From M3007 sp046296435 (lineage in GTDB: Bacteria > Bacteroidota > Bacteroidia > Chitinophagales > Saprospiraceae): DNA of 64,000 bases. The stretch is taken from assembly GCA_046296435.1 (NCBI GenBank), contig JBKBLI010000006.1:1-64000 (forward strand), given 5' to 3'. Under the pieces are notes generated by a model. The model did no database searches and had not been told where the DNA came from. It saw nothing but the letters and a program-made list of their open reading frames with translations. A program made the position numbers and the translations under genes. How positions within the stretch are numbered: position 1 is the first letter of the stretch; each line of letters opens with the position of its first letter. Below are positions 17,731-28,588 of the stretch, one piece after another.

Positions 17731-19148
17731 AGGGGTATGGCGCTGATGTTGTGATCCAAAGATATTGGCGGGTCTTTATGTCCAGGCCCTCCATCCCGCG
17801 CCCTTTTTTCCGAAGGCAAAGAGGCGCGCAAGGACTCACCGCTGCGGTCAAAGTCGCCCAGCAGGATTTGGCGCGTCTGATTGATGTCGAGCCCGTCGGC
17901 GCGGGGGATTTCGATTTTGATGTAATTGTCCGTGAAGCCGGAAAGCATGTCGGGTGTCCGGCTGCGCTCGAATAGCGCAGGGCGCGTCTGCCCGATGTGG
18001 CGGGCGTAGAATTCGCGGCGCTTCATCTCTGAGAGGCCGCGCAGGGCTTGATTGCGCTGCCGGCGTAACTCCATGGGCACGGGATTAGGCATGACAGCGG
18101 CGGGGGTATTGGCGCGCTCGGAGTAGGTGAAAACGTGGAGATAGGAGATGTCGAGTTGTGAGATGAAGCGATAGGTCTCTTCGAAGTCGGCATCGGTCTC
18201 GCCGGGGAAGCCCACGATGACGTCGCAGCCAATACAGGCGTGAGGCATGACCTGGCGAATGTGCGCTACGCGCGCCGTGTAGAGTTCGCGGCGGTAGCGC
18301 CGGCGCATTTCGGCTAGTTGTTTGTTGTTGCCGGACTGTAGCGGTATGTGGAAGTGAGGCATGAAGCGCCGGCTCCGGGCTACAAATTCGATGATCTCGT
18401 CGGTGAGCAGGTTGGGTTCGATGCTGCTGATGCGGAAGCGCGCTACCTCCTCCACGTCGTCTAAGGCGCGGATGAGATCTATGAACAGGGCCTCTTTTTG
18501 TGGCCGAAGCCCTTCGATCACTTCGCTGCCGTTGCCGAAGTCGCCCAGATTTACGCCGGTGAGGACGATTTCTTTGACGCCGTTGGCGGCGATGCTGCGA
18601 GCGTTGGCCAGCGCGTTGTCAATGGTATCCGAGCGGCTGGCGCCGCGGGCTTGCGGGATTGTACAAAAGGCGCATTTGTAATCGCAGCCATCCTGCACCT
18701 TGAGGAAAGAGCGGGTGCGATCGCCGAAGGAAAAAGAGGGCGTGAAGGTGTTGACGTCTTGCACTTCGCCCGCCTGTATCATGCCTTTGCCTTGCGCTTT
18801 GCTCAGGCCTTCGACGTATTCGAGAATGCGGAATTTTTCACCGGCGCCCAGCACGAGATCTACGCCGGGTATTTCGGCGATTTCGGCGGGTTTGAGTTGG
18901 GCATAGCAGCCGGTCACAACGACCAGCGCGTCGGGTTGTCGGCGAAGGGCTTGCCTGACGATTTTTTTACACTCTTTGTCCGCTTGCTCGGTCACGGAGC
19001 AGGTGTTGAGCACATATATATCGGCGCTTTCCTCAAACTTGACCGGCGTAAACCCGCTTTCGGCAAACATGCGCGCAAGCGCCGAGGTTTCCGAATAGTT
19101 GAGCTTGCAGCCGAGCGTGTGGAAGGCTACCGTTTTAGGCGTGGACAT
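17727..19148 (-). CDS. mtaB: tRNA t6A37 methylthiotransferase MtaB
   Basis: MtaB converts t6A at position 37 of ANN-decoding tRNAs into ms2t6A. The 473-residue protein has MiaB-family cysteines at 14 (TLGCKLN), 50 (LNTCSVT) and 81 (VTGCYAQ) and the radical-SAM triad at 155, 159 and 162 (CDYKCAFC). The HTLGCKLNYSE start is typical of the MtaB rather than the RimO or MiaB branch. The C-terminus runs about 30-35 residues past the TRAM-like part with a charged, low-complexity tail (SEKRARDGGPG), encoded by a sequence resembling the dispersed A-run/GGGCGCG element. It overlaps the membrane fusion protein gene by four bases. Confidence 0.94.
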   Translation of the reverse strand: MSTPKTVAFHTLGCKLNYSETSALARMFAESGFTPVKFEESADIYVLNTCSVTEQADKECKKIVRQALRRQPDALVVVTGCYAQLKPAEIAEIPGVDLVLGAGEKFRILEYVEGLSKAQGKGMIQAGEVQDVNTFTPSFSFGDRTRSFLKVQDGCDYKCAFCTIPQARGASRSDTIDNALANARSIAANGVKEIVLTGVNLGDFGNGSEVIEGLRPQKEALFIDLIRALDDVEEVARFRISSIEPNLLTDEIIEFVARSRRFMPHFHIPLQSGNNKQLAEMRRRYRRELYTARVAHIRQVMPHACIGCDVIVGFPGETDADFEETYRFISQLDISYLHVFTYSERANTPAAVMPNPVPMELRRQRNQALRGLSEMKRREFYARHIGQTRPALFERSRTPDMLSGFTDNYIKIEIPRADGLDINQTRQILLGDFDRSGESLRASLPSEKRARDGGPGHKDPPISLDHNISAIPL

Positions 19149-19210
19149 GCTATGAGAACGATCAGATCAGAACACAAAAAGAATTTGACGCGTTGGGGGG
19201 CTATCAAATA

Positions 19211-19579
19211 TTAACGGCGGCCAACAGCCTCGGCAAGCAGACGCGTCAAACGCTCAAGCGTGTCCAGGGCGTTTGCATCGCCGTTCGGGTTGGTCGAGTC
19301 GAAGGCGAACCCCTCCAGCGAGGCCGCCAATTGCCAGAAGGCGTCTTGGGTGGCTTGAGGCGTTTGTGTTATCAAGGCCCTGCAGGTCTCGAACCAACGC
19401 GTGTAGTGGTAATTGACGGCGGCGACGTCGTTGTCTGCTTGGGCTTTGCGCAGCAGCAATAAACTTTCATCCAAGAGGGCTGAGGGCTGGGGAAGCGCTA
19501 CGACGCGACCCGCATCCTGCTGGGCGGCGAGGAACAGCGGCGAAAACGCCAGGCTAACCCACAATATTGCGGTCTTCAT
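19211..19579 (-). CDS. Small secreted protein, unknown function
   Basis: The 122-residue product starts at the ATG at 19579 with a signal peptide (KTAILWVSLAFSPLFLAAQ). The mature part is mostly helical with a WFETCRAL segment and no motif I recognise. It follows a second small exported protein by 32 bases on the same strand and precedes mtaB by 62 bases, so all three may share a transcript. No function is assigned. Confidence 0.6.
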   Translation of the reverse strand: MKTAILWVSLAFSPLFLAAQQDAGRVVALPQPSALLDESLLLLRKAQADNDVAAVNYHYTRWFETCRALITQTPQATQDAFWQLAASLEGFAFDSTNPNGDANALDTLERLTRLLAEAVGRR

Positions 19580-19611
19580 GTCAAGTCTGGAGATTTTTCG
19601 GTTTGTCAAAA

Positions 19612-19872
19612 TCAGTGGCTCAGTATTCGTCCTAACAACTCGAGGGCTTTGCGGAGGGGCTCGGTACGCGGCAAAACGCCAATGGGGATGCGCGGCGCAT
19701 CGCCATCTTCGGTTTTGTGCACATTTCCTTGGACTTCATGCGCTACGCTCAATCTGGAGTTGATGTCCAGGTTTTTGCTCGCATGTACGTTGACATAGAC
19801 GAATGCGGACAAACTGCCAGCTATTGCGCAGGCAATCAAAACATACCTTTTACACGCGGCAAGTTGTTTCAT
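19612..19872 (-). CDS. Small membrane-anchored or secreted protein, unknown function
   Basis: This 86-residue product has an N-terminal hydrophobic segment (YVLIACAIAGSLSAFVYVNV) followed by a hydrophilic tail with a helical end (LRKALELLGRIL). It could be a secreted peptide or a single-pass protein. It lies just below a strong terminator that ends the neighbouring 945-residue gene, so it needs its own promoter; I could not find a clear -7 box. No homology is recognised, so a real gene is likely but not certain. Confidence 0.5.
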   Translation of the reverse strand: MKQLAACKRYVLIACAIAGSLSAFVYVNVHASKNLDINSRLSVAHEVQGNVHKTEDGDAPRIPIGVLPRTEPLRKALELLGRILSH

Positions 19873-19929
19873 GGCACAAATTGTTGAGTGTGTTGTGCGG
19901 GAAAAATCAAATTTGACCCGTTTATGACA

Positions 19930-19973
19930 AAAAGACGCCTAAAGCGCTAAAAAGTTGCGTTTAGGCGTCTTTT
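19930..19973 (-). terminator. Rho-independent terminator of the 945-residue T9SS gene
   Basis: AAAAGACGCCTAAA at 19930-19943 pairs with TTTAGGCGTCTTTT at 19960-19973, with a GCGC...GCG inner part. Because both arms carry A/T runs it can act on either strand, but only the minus-strand gene ending at 19985 needs it. Confidence 0.85.
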
Positions 19974-19984
19974 TTTTACAAAAA

Positions 19985-22822
19985 CTATCGCTGCACGATG
20001 ATTCGGCGCACTGTGGCGGTTTGGTCGGCCTGAATGCGCAAAAAATAGACGCCTGCCGGCTGCGCATTCAGGTCGATGCTGGTTGAAATGCCGTTGCGTA
20101 GCCCGGCGTGTTGTTCCCAGACCCTGTGCCCGCTCAGGTTGAATACTTCAAGCCGAATTTCGGACGGCGCGTCGAGTTCGAGATTGAGGGCGCAGAGGCC
20201 GTCGTTGGGATTGGGCCAGAGTGCGAGCGAACGGAGTCCGGGTATATCGCTTGTCGAAACCGAGCCGATTTCGAAGGTGGCGGAGTCGGAGCAGCCGCGC
20301 GAATCGATGACGCTTACCGCGTACTGCCCCGGCGCTAGTCCTTCGACGCTTTGGGTGGCGGCTCCGTTGCTCCACAGGTAATTGTACGGCGGGTATCCGG
20401 CCCCGGCGTTGACAGTGGCGCCGCCGTTAGCGCCTGCCCCGGCGGGCGTGGTATTGACTTGTAATTGAAGCGATGCGGGGCAGGCCAAGATCTGGACATT
20501 GTCCAGATCAAACCAGAAATCGCCGTTGGCCCAATTGCCGACGATGCGGAATTTGGCGCTCTGACCCGCGTAGGGGCTAAGGTCAAATTTGCGGCGCCGA
20601 TACATCAGGGTGGGCGTATGGCTGGCGGCATTGATTACGCCCAGGGGCTGATAGGTTTCGCCGCAGTCGGTGGATATTTGGATTTGGAAGTTGGTGCCGC
20701 CTGTCAGGATGGTTGGAGCCGTTCCTGCCGGCCAGTTGGTGATGCGGTAGTCGAAAGCCAGCGAATCGCCTGCGCTCAGCACCCCAAAGCGGGGCAGCGT
20801 GTAGGTGAAGGTGGGGGCGTTGGCATACAGGTTGTAAGCCAGCACGAAAGAGGTGTTGTTGTGCGCGTTGGTAACTGAGGCGCCGCTCGAAACCTCCCAT
20901 TCTGCCGGCAGGGTTCCGCTTTCGAAATTTTCGAAGAAGGGCACGGGTTTGGGTCGGTAGTCCACCGTGAACTCCAGCGTGTCGTTGGCAGTTGCCTGTT
21001 CGTTGGGGCCGATGGTCCAGCAGCGGACGACGGACAAGGCATCCCGGCTGTCGAATGTCGTTTGGAATTCATAACTAAACACTTCGTCAGGCGCAATCGG
21101 CCCCAGATTGGCGGGCGTTTCGATCACGGGAGCGCCGCCATTTACGGAGTAGGCCAACTGATAATCGCTCTGGATGCTCAAGCCGAAATTGGCAAAACTG
21201 AAGATTACTTTTTCGGAAGCTGAGCCGCACTCTGAATTTTCGACGCCGGCTTTGACGGCGGCTAGGTCGTTGGGCTGTGGGACGTATATCAGGATGTCGT
21301 CCACGCCGAAGCCTTCGAAGTTGGGGAAGAAGTTGTTGCTTTTAAATGCGAAGCGGAACCGGACATTGGTTTTGCCCGCCACGTCCAGCAGGCGTATCCG
21401 CGCTTTTTCCCAGCCTGGCCCGGAGTCGGACCATACGTCGCCCAAGCCGTCGGGATTGAAGACATTGTACCAGTTGAGTCCCTCGTTTAGGGCGCCTACT
21501 TTGTTCCAGATAACGCTGTCGTCGCTCATTTCCAGCCAGACGCCGTCGGCAAATATGCTCAAGTTGCGGAAAACGGAGCACTCAATTGCCGGAGCGTCAA
21601 CGATGTCTTCAAAATCGAAACAGGGCGACACGAGGTAAGAACTCTCTTGAAAGTTGTACGGGCCGTTGAGATTGGTGACCCATGCGTTCTGGCCGCTGGC
21701 AGCGCTATTGATGACGGCGCCCTGCGGGCGTCCGTGCGCCCAGCTTGGCGTACCCTGATCGGCTTTAGCTTTCCAATCGCCGTTCCAGCGCTCGAAGCGC
21801 TGCGTGTAGGGGACCACTTGGCGGTTGGTGATATACACGCTGAAGGTATCGTTACTTCTGTCTTCGTCGCCGCTCAGCATGGTCCATATTTGGATAAAAT
21901 ACTCGCCCGGCTCCGAAAAGTCAAAGCTGGTTTTGAAGGTAAAGAGCGTCGCGCTGTCTTTGCCCAAAATGTCGGTGTAAAACCCGTCGAAGGGTTGAAT
22001 GACTCCGCCCGGCTGGCCATTGACGGCATAAGTGAGCGGGATGAGGGATTGTGGGCGGGCGCCGAAGTTGCGCAGCGTTACGACCAACTCTTCGCTGCTG
22101 CCAAGGTCGCACGCGCTGAGGGGAGTTTGCAAGGCGCTGACGCCTACGTCGTTCGACCAGTAGGTTTCGAAAGATACGGGGCCTGTCAAATCGCTAAAAT
22201 CGTCGTTTCCGCATTCCTGAAATACATAGGCGTCGTATTCAGTTTTTTTCTCCAATCCAGTGAGGGTCAGCTTGGGGAATGGCGCAAAAACTGTATCGCC
22301 CACTCCTGGCCCGGGTACAAATCCTTTGGGCCCAAATATGAGGTACCAACCATCCTGAGCGCCGAGCGAGCCGGCTTTCCAGGCCAGTCGCGCGCGGTTG
22401 TCCCACACATTTTCGACGACGAAATCCCGCGGCTTGCCGCAGGAAGGGCAGGATCCGGCAGTGGCCAGGAGCAGTCCCGATGCGGGGGCAGTTGCCGCGA
22501 ATATCAGGTCGCCCTGACTGTCGAATATCTCAAAAGATACTTCGGTATTGAATCCGCCGGGCGCCCAGTTGACCAGCAAGGGCTGTCCGTTGGTCACCGT
22601 AAAGAAAGCGGAGTCGCTGAAGGCGTTTCCGGGTGGAATATTAAGCAGCGTGAACTGGTAGGTGTCAGCGCCGCTGACAATGGTCAGGATACCGCCGTTC
22701 CAACCATCGCCAAAAGAGTCGTACATCTTGAGTTGGTAATCGCATTGCGCGCTCGTGAACTGAGCATGCGATCCAAAGAGAGCCAATGCAAAAAATATTC
22801 GGCGCAGTATTTGTGCTATCAT
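19985..22822 (-). CDS. Large secreted multidomain protein with T9SS sorting domain
   Basis: The 945-residue product has a signal peptide ending FTSAQ, then a CDYQLKMYDSFGDGWNG module often seen at the start of Bacteroidota secreted proteins, a fibronectin III-like segment (about 135-215), two CARDB-like segments (NDVGVSAL..., NDLAAVKAGV...), two MAM-like or jelly-roll segments (QRFERWNGDW..., FFENFESGTLPAEW...), a SprB-type repeat (YPPYNYLWSNGAATQSVEGL) and a C-terminal T9SS type A domain (LWPNPNDGLCALNLEL, QPAGVYFLRIQ). It should reach the surface through T9SS. No catalytic motif is visible, so an adhesive or structural role is inferred. Confidence 0.87.
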   Translation of the reverse strand: MIAQILRRIFFALALFGSHAQFTSAQCDYQLKMYDSFGDGWNGGILTIVSGADTYQFTLLNIPPGNAFSDSAFFTVTNGQPLLVNWAPGGFNTEVSFEIFDSQGDLIFAATAPASGLLLATAGSCPSCGKPRDFVVENVWDNRARLAWKAGSLGAQDGWYLIFGPKGFVPGPGVGDTVFAPFPKLTLTGLEKKTEYDAYVFQECGNDDFSDLTGPVSFETYWSNDVGVSALQTPLSACDLGSSEELVVTLRNFGARPQSLIPLTYAVNGQPGGVIQPFDGFYTDILGKDSATLFTFKTSFDFSEPGEYFIQIWTMLSGDEDRSNDTFSVYITNRQVVPYTQRFERWNGDWKAKADQGTPSWAHGRPQGAVINSAASGQNAWVTNLNGPYNFQESSYLVSPCFDFEDIVDAPAIECSVFRNLSIFADGVWLEMSDDSVIWNKVGALNEGLNWYNVFNPDGLGDVWSDSGPGWEKARIRLLDVAGKTNVRFRFAFKSNNFFPNFEGFGVDDILIYVPQPNDLAAVKAGVENSECGSASEKVIFSFANFGLSIQSDYQLAYSVNGGAPVIETPANLGPIAPDEVFSYEFQTTFDSRDALSVVRCWTIGPNEQATANDTLEFTVDYRPKPVPFFENFESGTLPAEWEVSSGASVTNAHNNTSFVLAYNLYANAPTFTYTLPRFGVLSAGDSLAFDYRITNWPAGTAPTILTGGTNFQIQISTDCGETYQPLGVINAASHTPTLMYRRRKFDLSPYAGQSAKFRIVGNWANGDFWFDLDNVQILACPASLQLQVNTTPAGAGANGGATVNAGAGYPPYNYLWSNGAATQSVEGLAPGQYAVSVIDSRGCSDSATFEIGSVSTSDIPGLRSLALWPNPNDGLCALNLELDAPSEIRLEVFNLSGHRVWEQHAGLRNGISTSIDLNAQPAGVYFLRIQADQTATVRRIIVQR

Positions 22823-22862
22823 ACCGGGCGTTGGTTTGAACTTTATGATCAGAAACAGGCAT

Positions 22863-22870
22863 CAAAGTTA
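22863..22870 (-). promoter_or_regulatory. Promoter -7 box (TAACTTTG) of the 945-residue T9SS gene
   Basis: A full match to TAnnTTTG on the minus strand, about 40 bases before the ATG at 22822. Confidence 0.6.
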
Positions 22871-22986
22871 AGCCGTGCGCCCCATATCGCATTAGCTAAG
22901 ATGGCATTTGGGATGATTTTGGCGAAAAAAAGTATTTTTTTCTCCCATCCCCTGAGCAATGCGCGGTCTATTGGTCTCAGCGCTGT

Positions 22987-25020
<2,034 letters not shown>

Positions 25021-25565
25021 AAGCAGTTAAACGCCAAAAGCGCTTTCGTAGTTCAAGGCGGTTAAGAATAGGGCGTGTTGACGGACAGGCGTCTATGGCC
25101 ATCCGCGATGCCTGCTCCACAGCCCGCGACCCCGCGCCTGGTTTTGGGGGAAAAGGGTGCAGGAAAGCAAAGCAGATACATTGGGGCCGGCCTCGTGTCA
25201 TGTCAACGGAAACAATCGGGGCGCGGGCTTGGCGCGCGGGCGCAAGCGCGGGAGTCGCGCGTAGGTCATGCCCGTGCGCCCTCCGCCTATGCTTTCTGCG
25301 CCCCTTTTTGCCGCCGCAACATGGCTGCAACCTACACGCCCAATCTTTGTTTGAGAAAAGAGAGGCGGCCTGTATTTGACGGGTTTTTGCGCGCAGGGGA
25401 GTTGTTTCGCAATTTTTGCCCATATTTGCAGGCGATCCTTTGCTGCCGGCGCCAAAGGATCCGCGCTAAGGCAGATGCGCTTGCTTCGGCGCGCCAAAGC
25501 CCTCAATGCCGGCGTAGGTCCCGTATCCCAAATGGGCAAAAATACTTTAGACGCAAGTACAAACC
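25021..25565. other. Divergent intergenic region of 545 bases
   Basis: It separates uvrB (minus) from the aldehyde dehydrogenase gene (plus). No credible coding sequence is seen. For the plus strand, CATATTTG at 25421-25428 and TACTTTAG at 25543-25550 are one-mismatch -7 boxes; the second lies just before the ATG. A G-rich GCGCGGGC-type stretch near 25215-25260 and a TTTGAGAAAAGAGAGGCGG segment near 25350 recall the dispersed dyad element in degenerate form. No uvrB promoter is clear. Confidence 0.5.
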
Positions 25566-27014
25566 ATGAGCGCAGCCCAACAACTCTCCCCCGAAATCAA
25601 AGCGCGGATCGACCGCATTTTCGAAGCTCAGCAACGCAATCGCCTTGTGCTGGCCCGCACCGACGCCCGCGCGCGCATCCGCAAGCTGCGCAGCCTGCAC
25701 GACGCCCTCTTGCGGCGGCGCGGCGAACTGCACGCCGCCCTTTGGGCAGACCTACGCAAGAGTCCGACCGAAGTGGACATCACCGAGATCGGCGTGGTCA
25801 ATACGGAAATAAGACACGCCATTCGCGCTCTGCGCGAATGGATGGCTCCCGAACCGGCGCCATTCAGCCTGGTCATGGCCGGCTCGAGATCCTACGTGCA
25901 GTATCAGCCCAAAGGGCTGGCGCTCATCATTGCGCCTTGGAATTTTCCGGTCAACCTGCTGCTGGCCCCCTTGGCGTCGGCCATCGCCGCCGGCAACGCA
26001 GTTGTGCTCAAGCCTTCCGAACTAACGCCCCACACGGCTGAATTGATGCAAGAAATCGTTGGGTCGCTTTTTGCGGAGGATGAGGCGGCGGTGGTGCAAG
26101 GCGAAGCTGCAGTGGCGGAATATCTCACCAGCTTGCCCTTCAATCACATCTTTTTTACGGGCAGCCCGGCCTTGGGCAAGATTGTGATGCGGGCCGCCGC
26201 CAATCATCTGGCATCGGTCACCCTTGAGTTGGGCGGCAAAAGCCCGGTAATCGTCCACCGCGACGCCGATCTGGATATCGCCGCCGAAAAAATCGCCTGG
26301 CTCAACGGCATGAATGCCGGACAAATCTGCATTGCGCCCGATTATGTCATCGCCCACGAGTCTATCGCCGACCGCCTGGCCGAAAAAGTCGGTGAAAAGA
26401 CCTCGCGTTTTTATGGCGAAACTCCTGAAGCGAGGCAGGCGTCGCCCGACCTGTGTCGCATGGTCAACGAACGGCACTTCGAGCGGGTAAAGCGCCTGCT
26501 CGACGAGGCCGTGCAAGGGGGCGCCCGCATCGTCTATGGCGGCCGAACAGACGCCGCCCAACGCTATATCGAACCCACCGTGCTGATCGGAGCGCCCGAC
26601 TCGGCCCGAATTTGGGAGGAGGAGATATTTGGCCCCCTGATCCCCATCCGCACCTACGGCGACGAGGGCGAAACGGCCATCCGATATGTCAACTCCGGCC
26701 CTGCGCCCCTTGCCTTGTATGTCTTTTCACGCAGTCGGCAGTTTTGCGACACGGTGATTCGCGATACCCGATCCGGCGGCGTCGCGGTCAACGATATTGG
26801 CGTGCACTTTTACCACAGCGCGCAGCCTTTCGGCGGAATCAACAATAGCGGCGTCGGGCGCTGCCACGGCCGTTGGGGCTTTTTGGAGTTCTCCAATATC
26901 CGCTCTGTCACCCGTCAGAACCGCATATTTCCTGTGACCAAGCTATTCCACCCGCCCTATCGCGCCTCCTGGATCCGCAACTTGCTTATTCGCGGCGTGA
27001 TGCGTTGGTTTTAG
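25566..27014 (+). CDS. Class 3-type aldehyde dehydrogenase
   Basis: The 482-residue enzyme oxidises aldehydes to acids with NAD(P). It shows IIAPWNFPVNL, LKPSELTP, FFTGSPALGK, the general base Glu221 in LELGGKSP and the nucleophile Cys255 in GQICIAPDYV, with the normal 34-residue spacing. The C-terminus has the hydrophobic stretch KLFHPPYRASWIRNLLIRG seen in fatty-aldehyde-type members of this class. Substrate is probably a medium or long-chain or aromatic aldehyde (inference). It is followed by a possible terminator and the MazG-like gene on the same strand. Confidence 0.93.
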   Translation: MSAAQQLSPEIKARIDRIFEAQQRNRLVLARTDARARIRKLRSLHDALLRRRGELHAALWADLRKSPTEVDITEIGVVNTEIRHAIRALREWMAPEPAPFSLVMAGSRSYVQYQPKGLALIIAPWNFPVNLLLAPLASAIAAGNAVVLKPSELTPHTAELMQEIVGSLFAEDEAAVVQGEAAVAEYLTSLPFNHIFFTGSPALGKIVMRAAANHLASVTLELGGKSPVIVHRDADLDIAAEKIAWLNGMNAGQICIAPDYVIAHESIADRLAEKVGEKTSRFYGETPEARQASPDLCRMVNERHFERVKRLLDEAVQGGARIVYGGRTDAAQRYIEPTVLIGAPDSARIWEEEIFGPLIPIRTYGDEGETAIRYVNSGPAPLALYVFSRSRQFCDTVIRDTRSGGVAVNDIGVHFYHSAQPFGGINNSGVGRCHGRWGFLEFSNIRSVTRQNRIFPVTKLFHPPYRASWIRNLLIRGVMRWF

Positions 27015-27050
27015 TAAAAAAGCATTGTATCGCGTCGGCGTCGCTCTCTT

Positions 27051-27091
27051 GCGCTTGCCCGCGCTGAGCGCTTGGGAGCAGGTATTTTTTT
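27051..27091 (+). terminator. Possible terminator after the aldehyde dehydrogenase gene
   Basis: GCGCT at 27051-27055 pairs with AGCGC at 27067-27071, extended outside by CTCTC/GGGAG across a two-base TT/TT mismatch, and followed a few bases later by seven T. The stem is moderate. Confidence 0.45.
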
Positions 27092-27099
27092 CTAAAAAA
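27085..27099 (+). repeat. T7-CT-A6 dyad with GAGAGGGGGCGCGGG flank
   Basis: It is nearly the same composite as at 12629: a T-run/A-run dyad immediately followed by a purine-rich GGGGGCGCGGG tract. It lies between the aldehyde dehydrogenase and MazG-like genes. Confidence 0.65.
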
Positions 27100-27154
27100 G
27101 AGAGGGGGCGCGGGACGTCGTCTCAACAATCAACTCAACCACGCCACAACTATC

Positions 27155-27520
27155 ATGTCCACAACCGAACCCATGCCCCTCACCCTCAAGGAAGCTCAGC
27201 AAATGGTGGATGAATGGATCCGTACCGTGGGCGTCCGCTACTTCAACGAACTGACCAACACGGCCATCCTGATGGAAGAGGTGGGCGAAGTGGCCCGCTT
27301 GATGGCCCGGCTCTACGGCGAGCAGTCGTTCAAGACGCCCGAGTTGGCGGCTACCGCCCGCGAAGACCTGGCCGGCGAAATGGCCGACGTATTATTTGTT
27401 TTGATTTGCCTGGCTAACCAGACTGGTGTTGACCTGACAGAAGCGCTGCGTCGAAGCCTCGACAAAAAGACGCGCCGCGACGCCCGGCGCCACCGCGACA
27501 ACTCCCGTCTGAACTCCTGA
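27155..27520 (+). CDS. MazG-like nucleotide pyrophosphohydrolase
   Basis: This 121-residue all-alpha protein carries the MazG/dUTPase-like metal-binding pattern: EEVGEVARLM (ExxxE type) followed by EDLAGEMADVLF (E-x3-D). Such single-domain proteins hydrolyse nucleoside triphosphates to monophosphates, often to remove aberrant nucleotides. It is half the length of classical E. coli MazG, as expected for the single-domain class. It converges with tsf; a strong hairpin lies between. Confidence 0.88.
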   Translation: MSTTEPMPLTLKEAQQMVDEWIRTVGVRYFNELTNTAILMEEVGEVARLMARLYGEQSFKTPELAATAREDLAGEMADVLFVLICLANQTGVDLTEALRRSLDKKTRRDARRHRDNSRLNS

Positions 27521-27545
27521 CCTGCCCGCGCTTGCCCTGAAACAG

Positions 27546-27579
27546 CGAACGCCGCCCTGCGTATGCAGAACGGCGTTCG
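27546..27579. terminator. Strong convergent hairpin between the MazG-like gene and tsf
   Basis: CGAACGCCG (27546-27554) pairs with CGGCGTTCG (27571-27579); inside, CTGC-GTAT-GCAG continues the stem after a CC/AA mismatch. There is no clear U-tract on either side, so it may act as a bidirectional terminator or as an mRNA 3' end stabiliser. Confidence 0.6.
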
Positions 27580-27619
27580 AGATGGTTTGGCAGACGACTT
27601 GTTGAGCCGACTTGAGCGC

Positions 27620-28453
27620 TTAGAGCGCTACGTGCTTGAAGCCGGTGACCGTAAGGTCTTTGTTGAGGCTTTTCAGGTACTGTTCGACCGTTTGCCCTTC
27701 CGTGCTTTTCACGTATTTTTGCGCCAGCAAGGTGTTTTCCTGGAAGAACTTGTTCAGGCGTCCCATCGCAATTTTTTCCAGCATATCTTCCGGTTTGCCT
27801 TCGTTGCGGGCCAGTTCTTTACCGATTTCGATTTCTTTAGCTACGATGGCCGGATCTACGTCGTCTTTGCTGACGGAGACGGGGTTCATAGCGGCTACCT
27901 GCATGGCGGCGTTGCGGCCGGCCTCGTCGTAGCCTTTGTGGTTGAGGGCGAGGATGACGGAGCGTTTGTTGTTGGAGTGGTTGTAGATGACCACTTCGGC
28001 GCCTTCGAGGCGCTCATAGTTGCCCAACTCAATTTTTTCGCCGATAATGCCGTTTTGCTCGCCTACTTTTTCGCCGATGCTCACGCCATTTTCGTAAGGG
28101 AGGTTGAGCAGGTCCTCGCGGGAGGCGGGAAAGTTTTGGATGGCGATTTCAGCTATTTTACTGGCCATAGCGATGTAGCCTTCGTTGCGGGCTACGAAGT
28201 CGGTTTCGCAGTTGAGCGAAATGATGATCCCACGCGTATTGTCGGCATTGGTCATGGCGACGACCACACCTTCCTTTGCTTCGCGGTCTTCGCGTTTGGC
28301 GGCCTTAGCGATGCCTTTTTTGCGGAGGTAGTCCACGGCGCTGTCAAAATCGCCTGCGGATTCCTCAAGCGCTTTTTTGCAATCCATCATACCGGCTCCG
28401 GTCATCTCGCGGAGTTTCTGGATGTCTGCTGTAGAAATTTTTGTTGCGCTCAT
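27620..28453 (-). CDS. tsf: Elongation factor Ts
   Basis: EF-Ts exchanges GDP for GTP on EF-Tu. The 277-residue protein has the N-terminal UBA-like module (VDYLRKKGIAKA after LREMTGAGMMDCKKAL), the EF-Tu contact motif TDFVARNEG and the core repeats, with normal length. It lies downstream of rpsB, the usual rpsB-tsf order, but 135 bases separate them and a near-consensus -7 box at 28497-28504 suggests separate or additional transcription. Confidence 0.98.
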   Translation of the reverse strand: MSATKISTADIQKLREMTGAGMMDCKKALEESAGDFDSAVDYLRKKGIAKAAKREDREAKEGVVVAMTNADNTRGIIISLNCETDFVARNEGYIAMASKIAEIAIQNFPASREDLLNLPYENGVSIGEKVGEQNGIIGEKIELGNYERLEGAEVVIYNHSNNKRSVILALNHKGYDEAGRNAAMQVAAMNPVSVSKDDVDPAIVAKEIEIGKELARNEGKPEDMLEKIAMGRLNKFFQENTLLAQKYVKSTEGQTVEQYLKSLNKDLTVTGFKHVAL

Positions 28454-28496
28454 TATGTGATGCGTTTGATTAAGCGTACTGGTTAGAAAAATCGGG

Positions 28497-28504
28497 CAAA
28501 GTTG
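28497..28504 (-). promoter_or_regulatory. Near-consensus -7 box (CAACTTTG) before tsf
   Basis: One mismatch to TAnnTTTG, 44 bases before the ATG at 28453. The same octamer occurs before the TolB-like gene at 38813-38820. Confidence 0.4.
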
Positions 28505-28588
28505 GCACTTTTTGGCAGCTTTTGCCCTTGTCTCTGTATTACGTTTTGGTTAATTTGGCGCTTGATCTTGCCGCGACCGACGCTGGGA

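Noticed and set aside
25021..25565. Several overlapping GC-rich frames in the uvrB-aldehyde dehydrogenase spacer
   Set aside because: All are Arg/Ala/Pro-rich without domain features and contradict each other in frame; they look like by-products of high GC.
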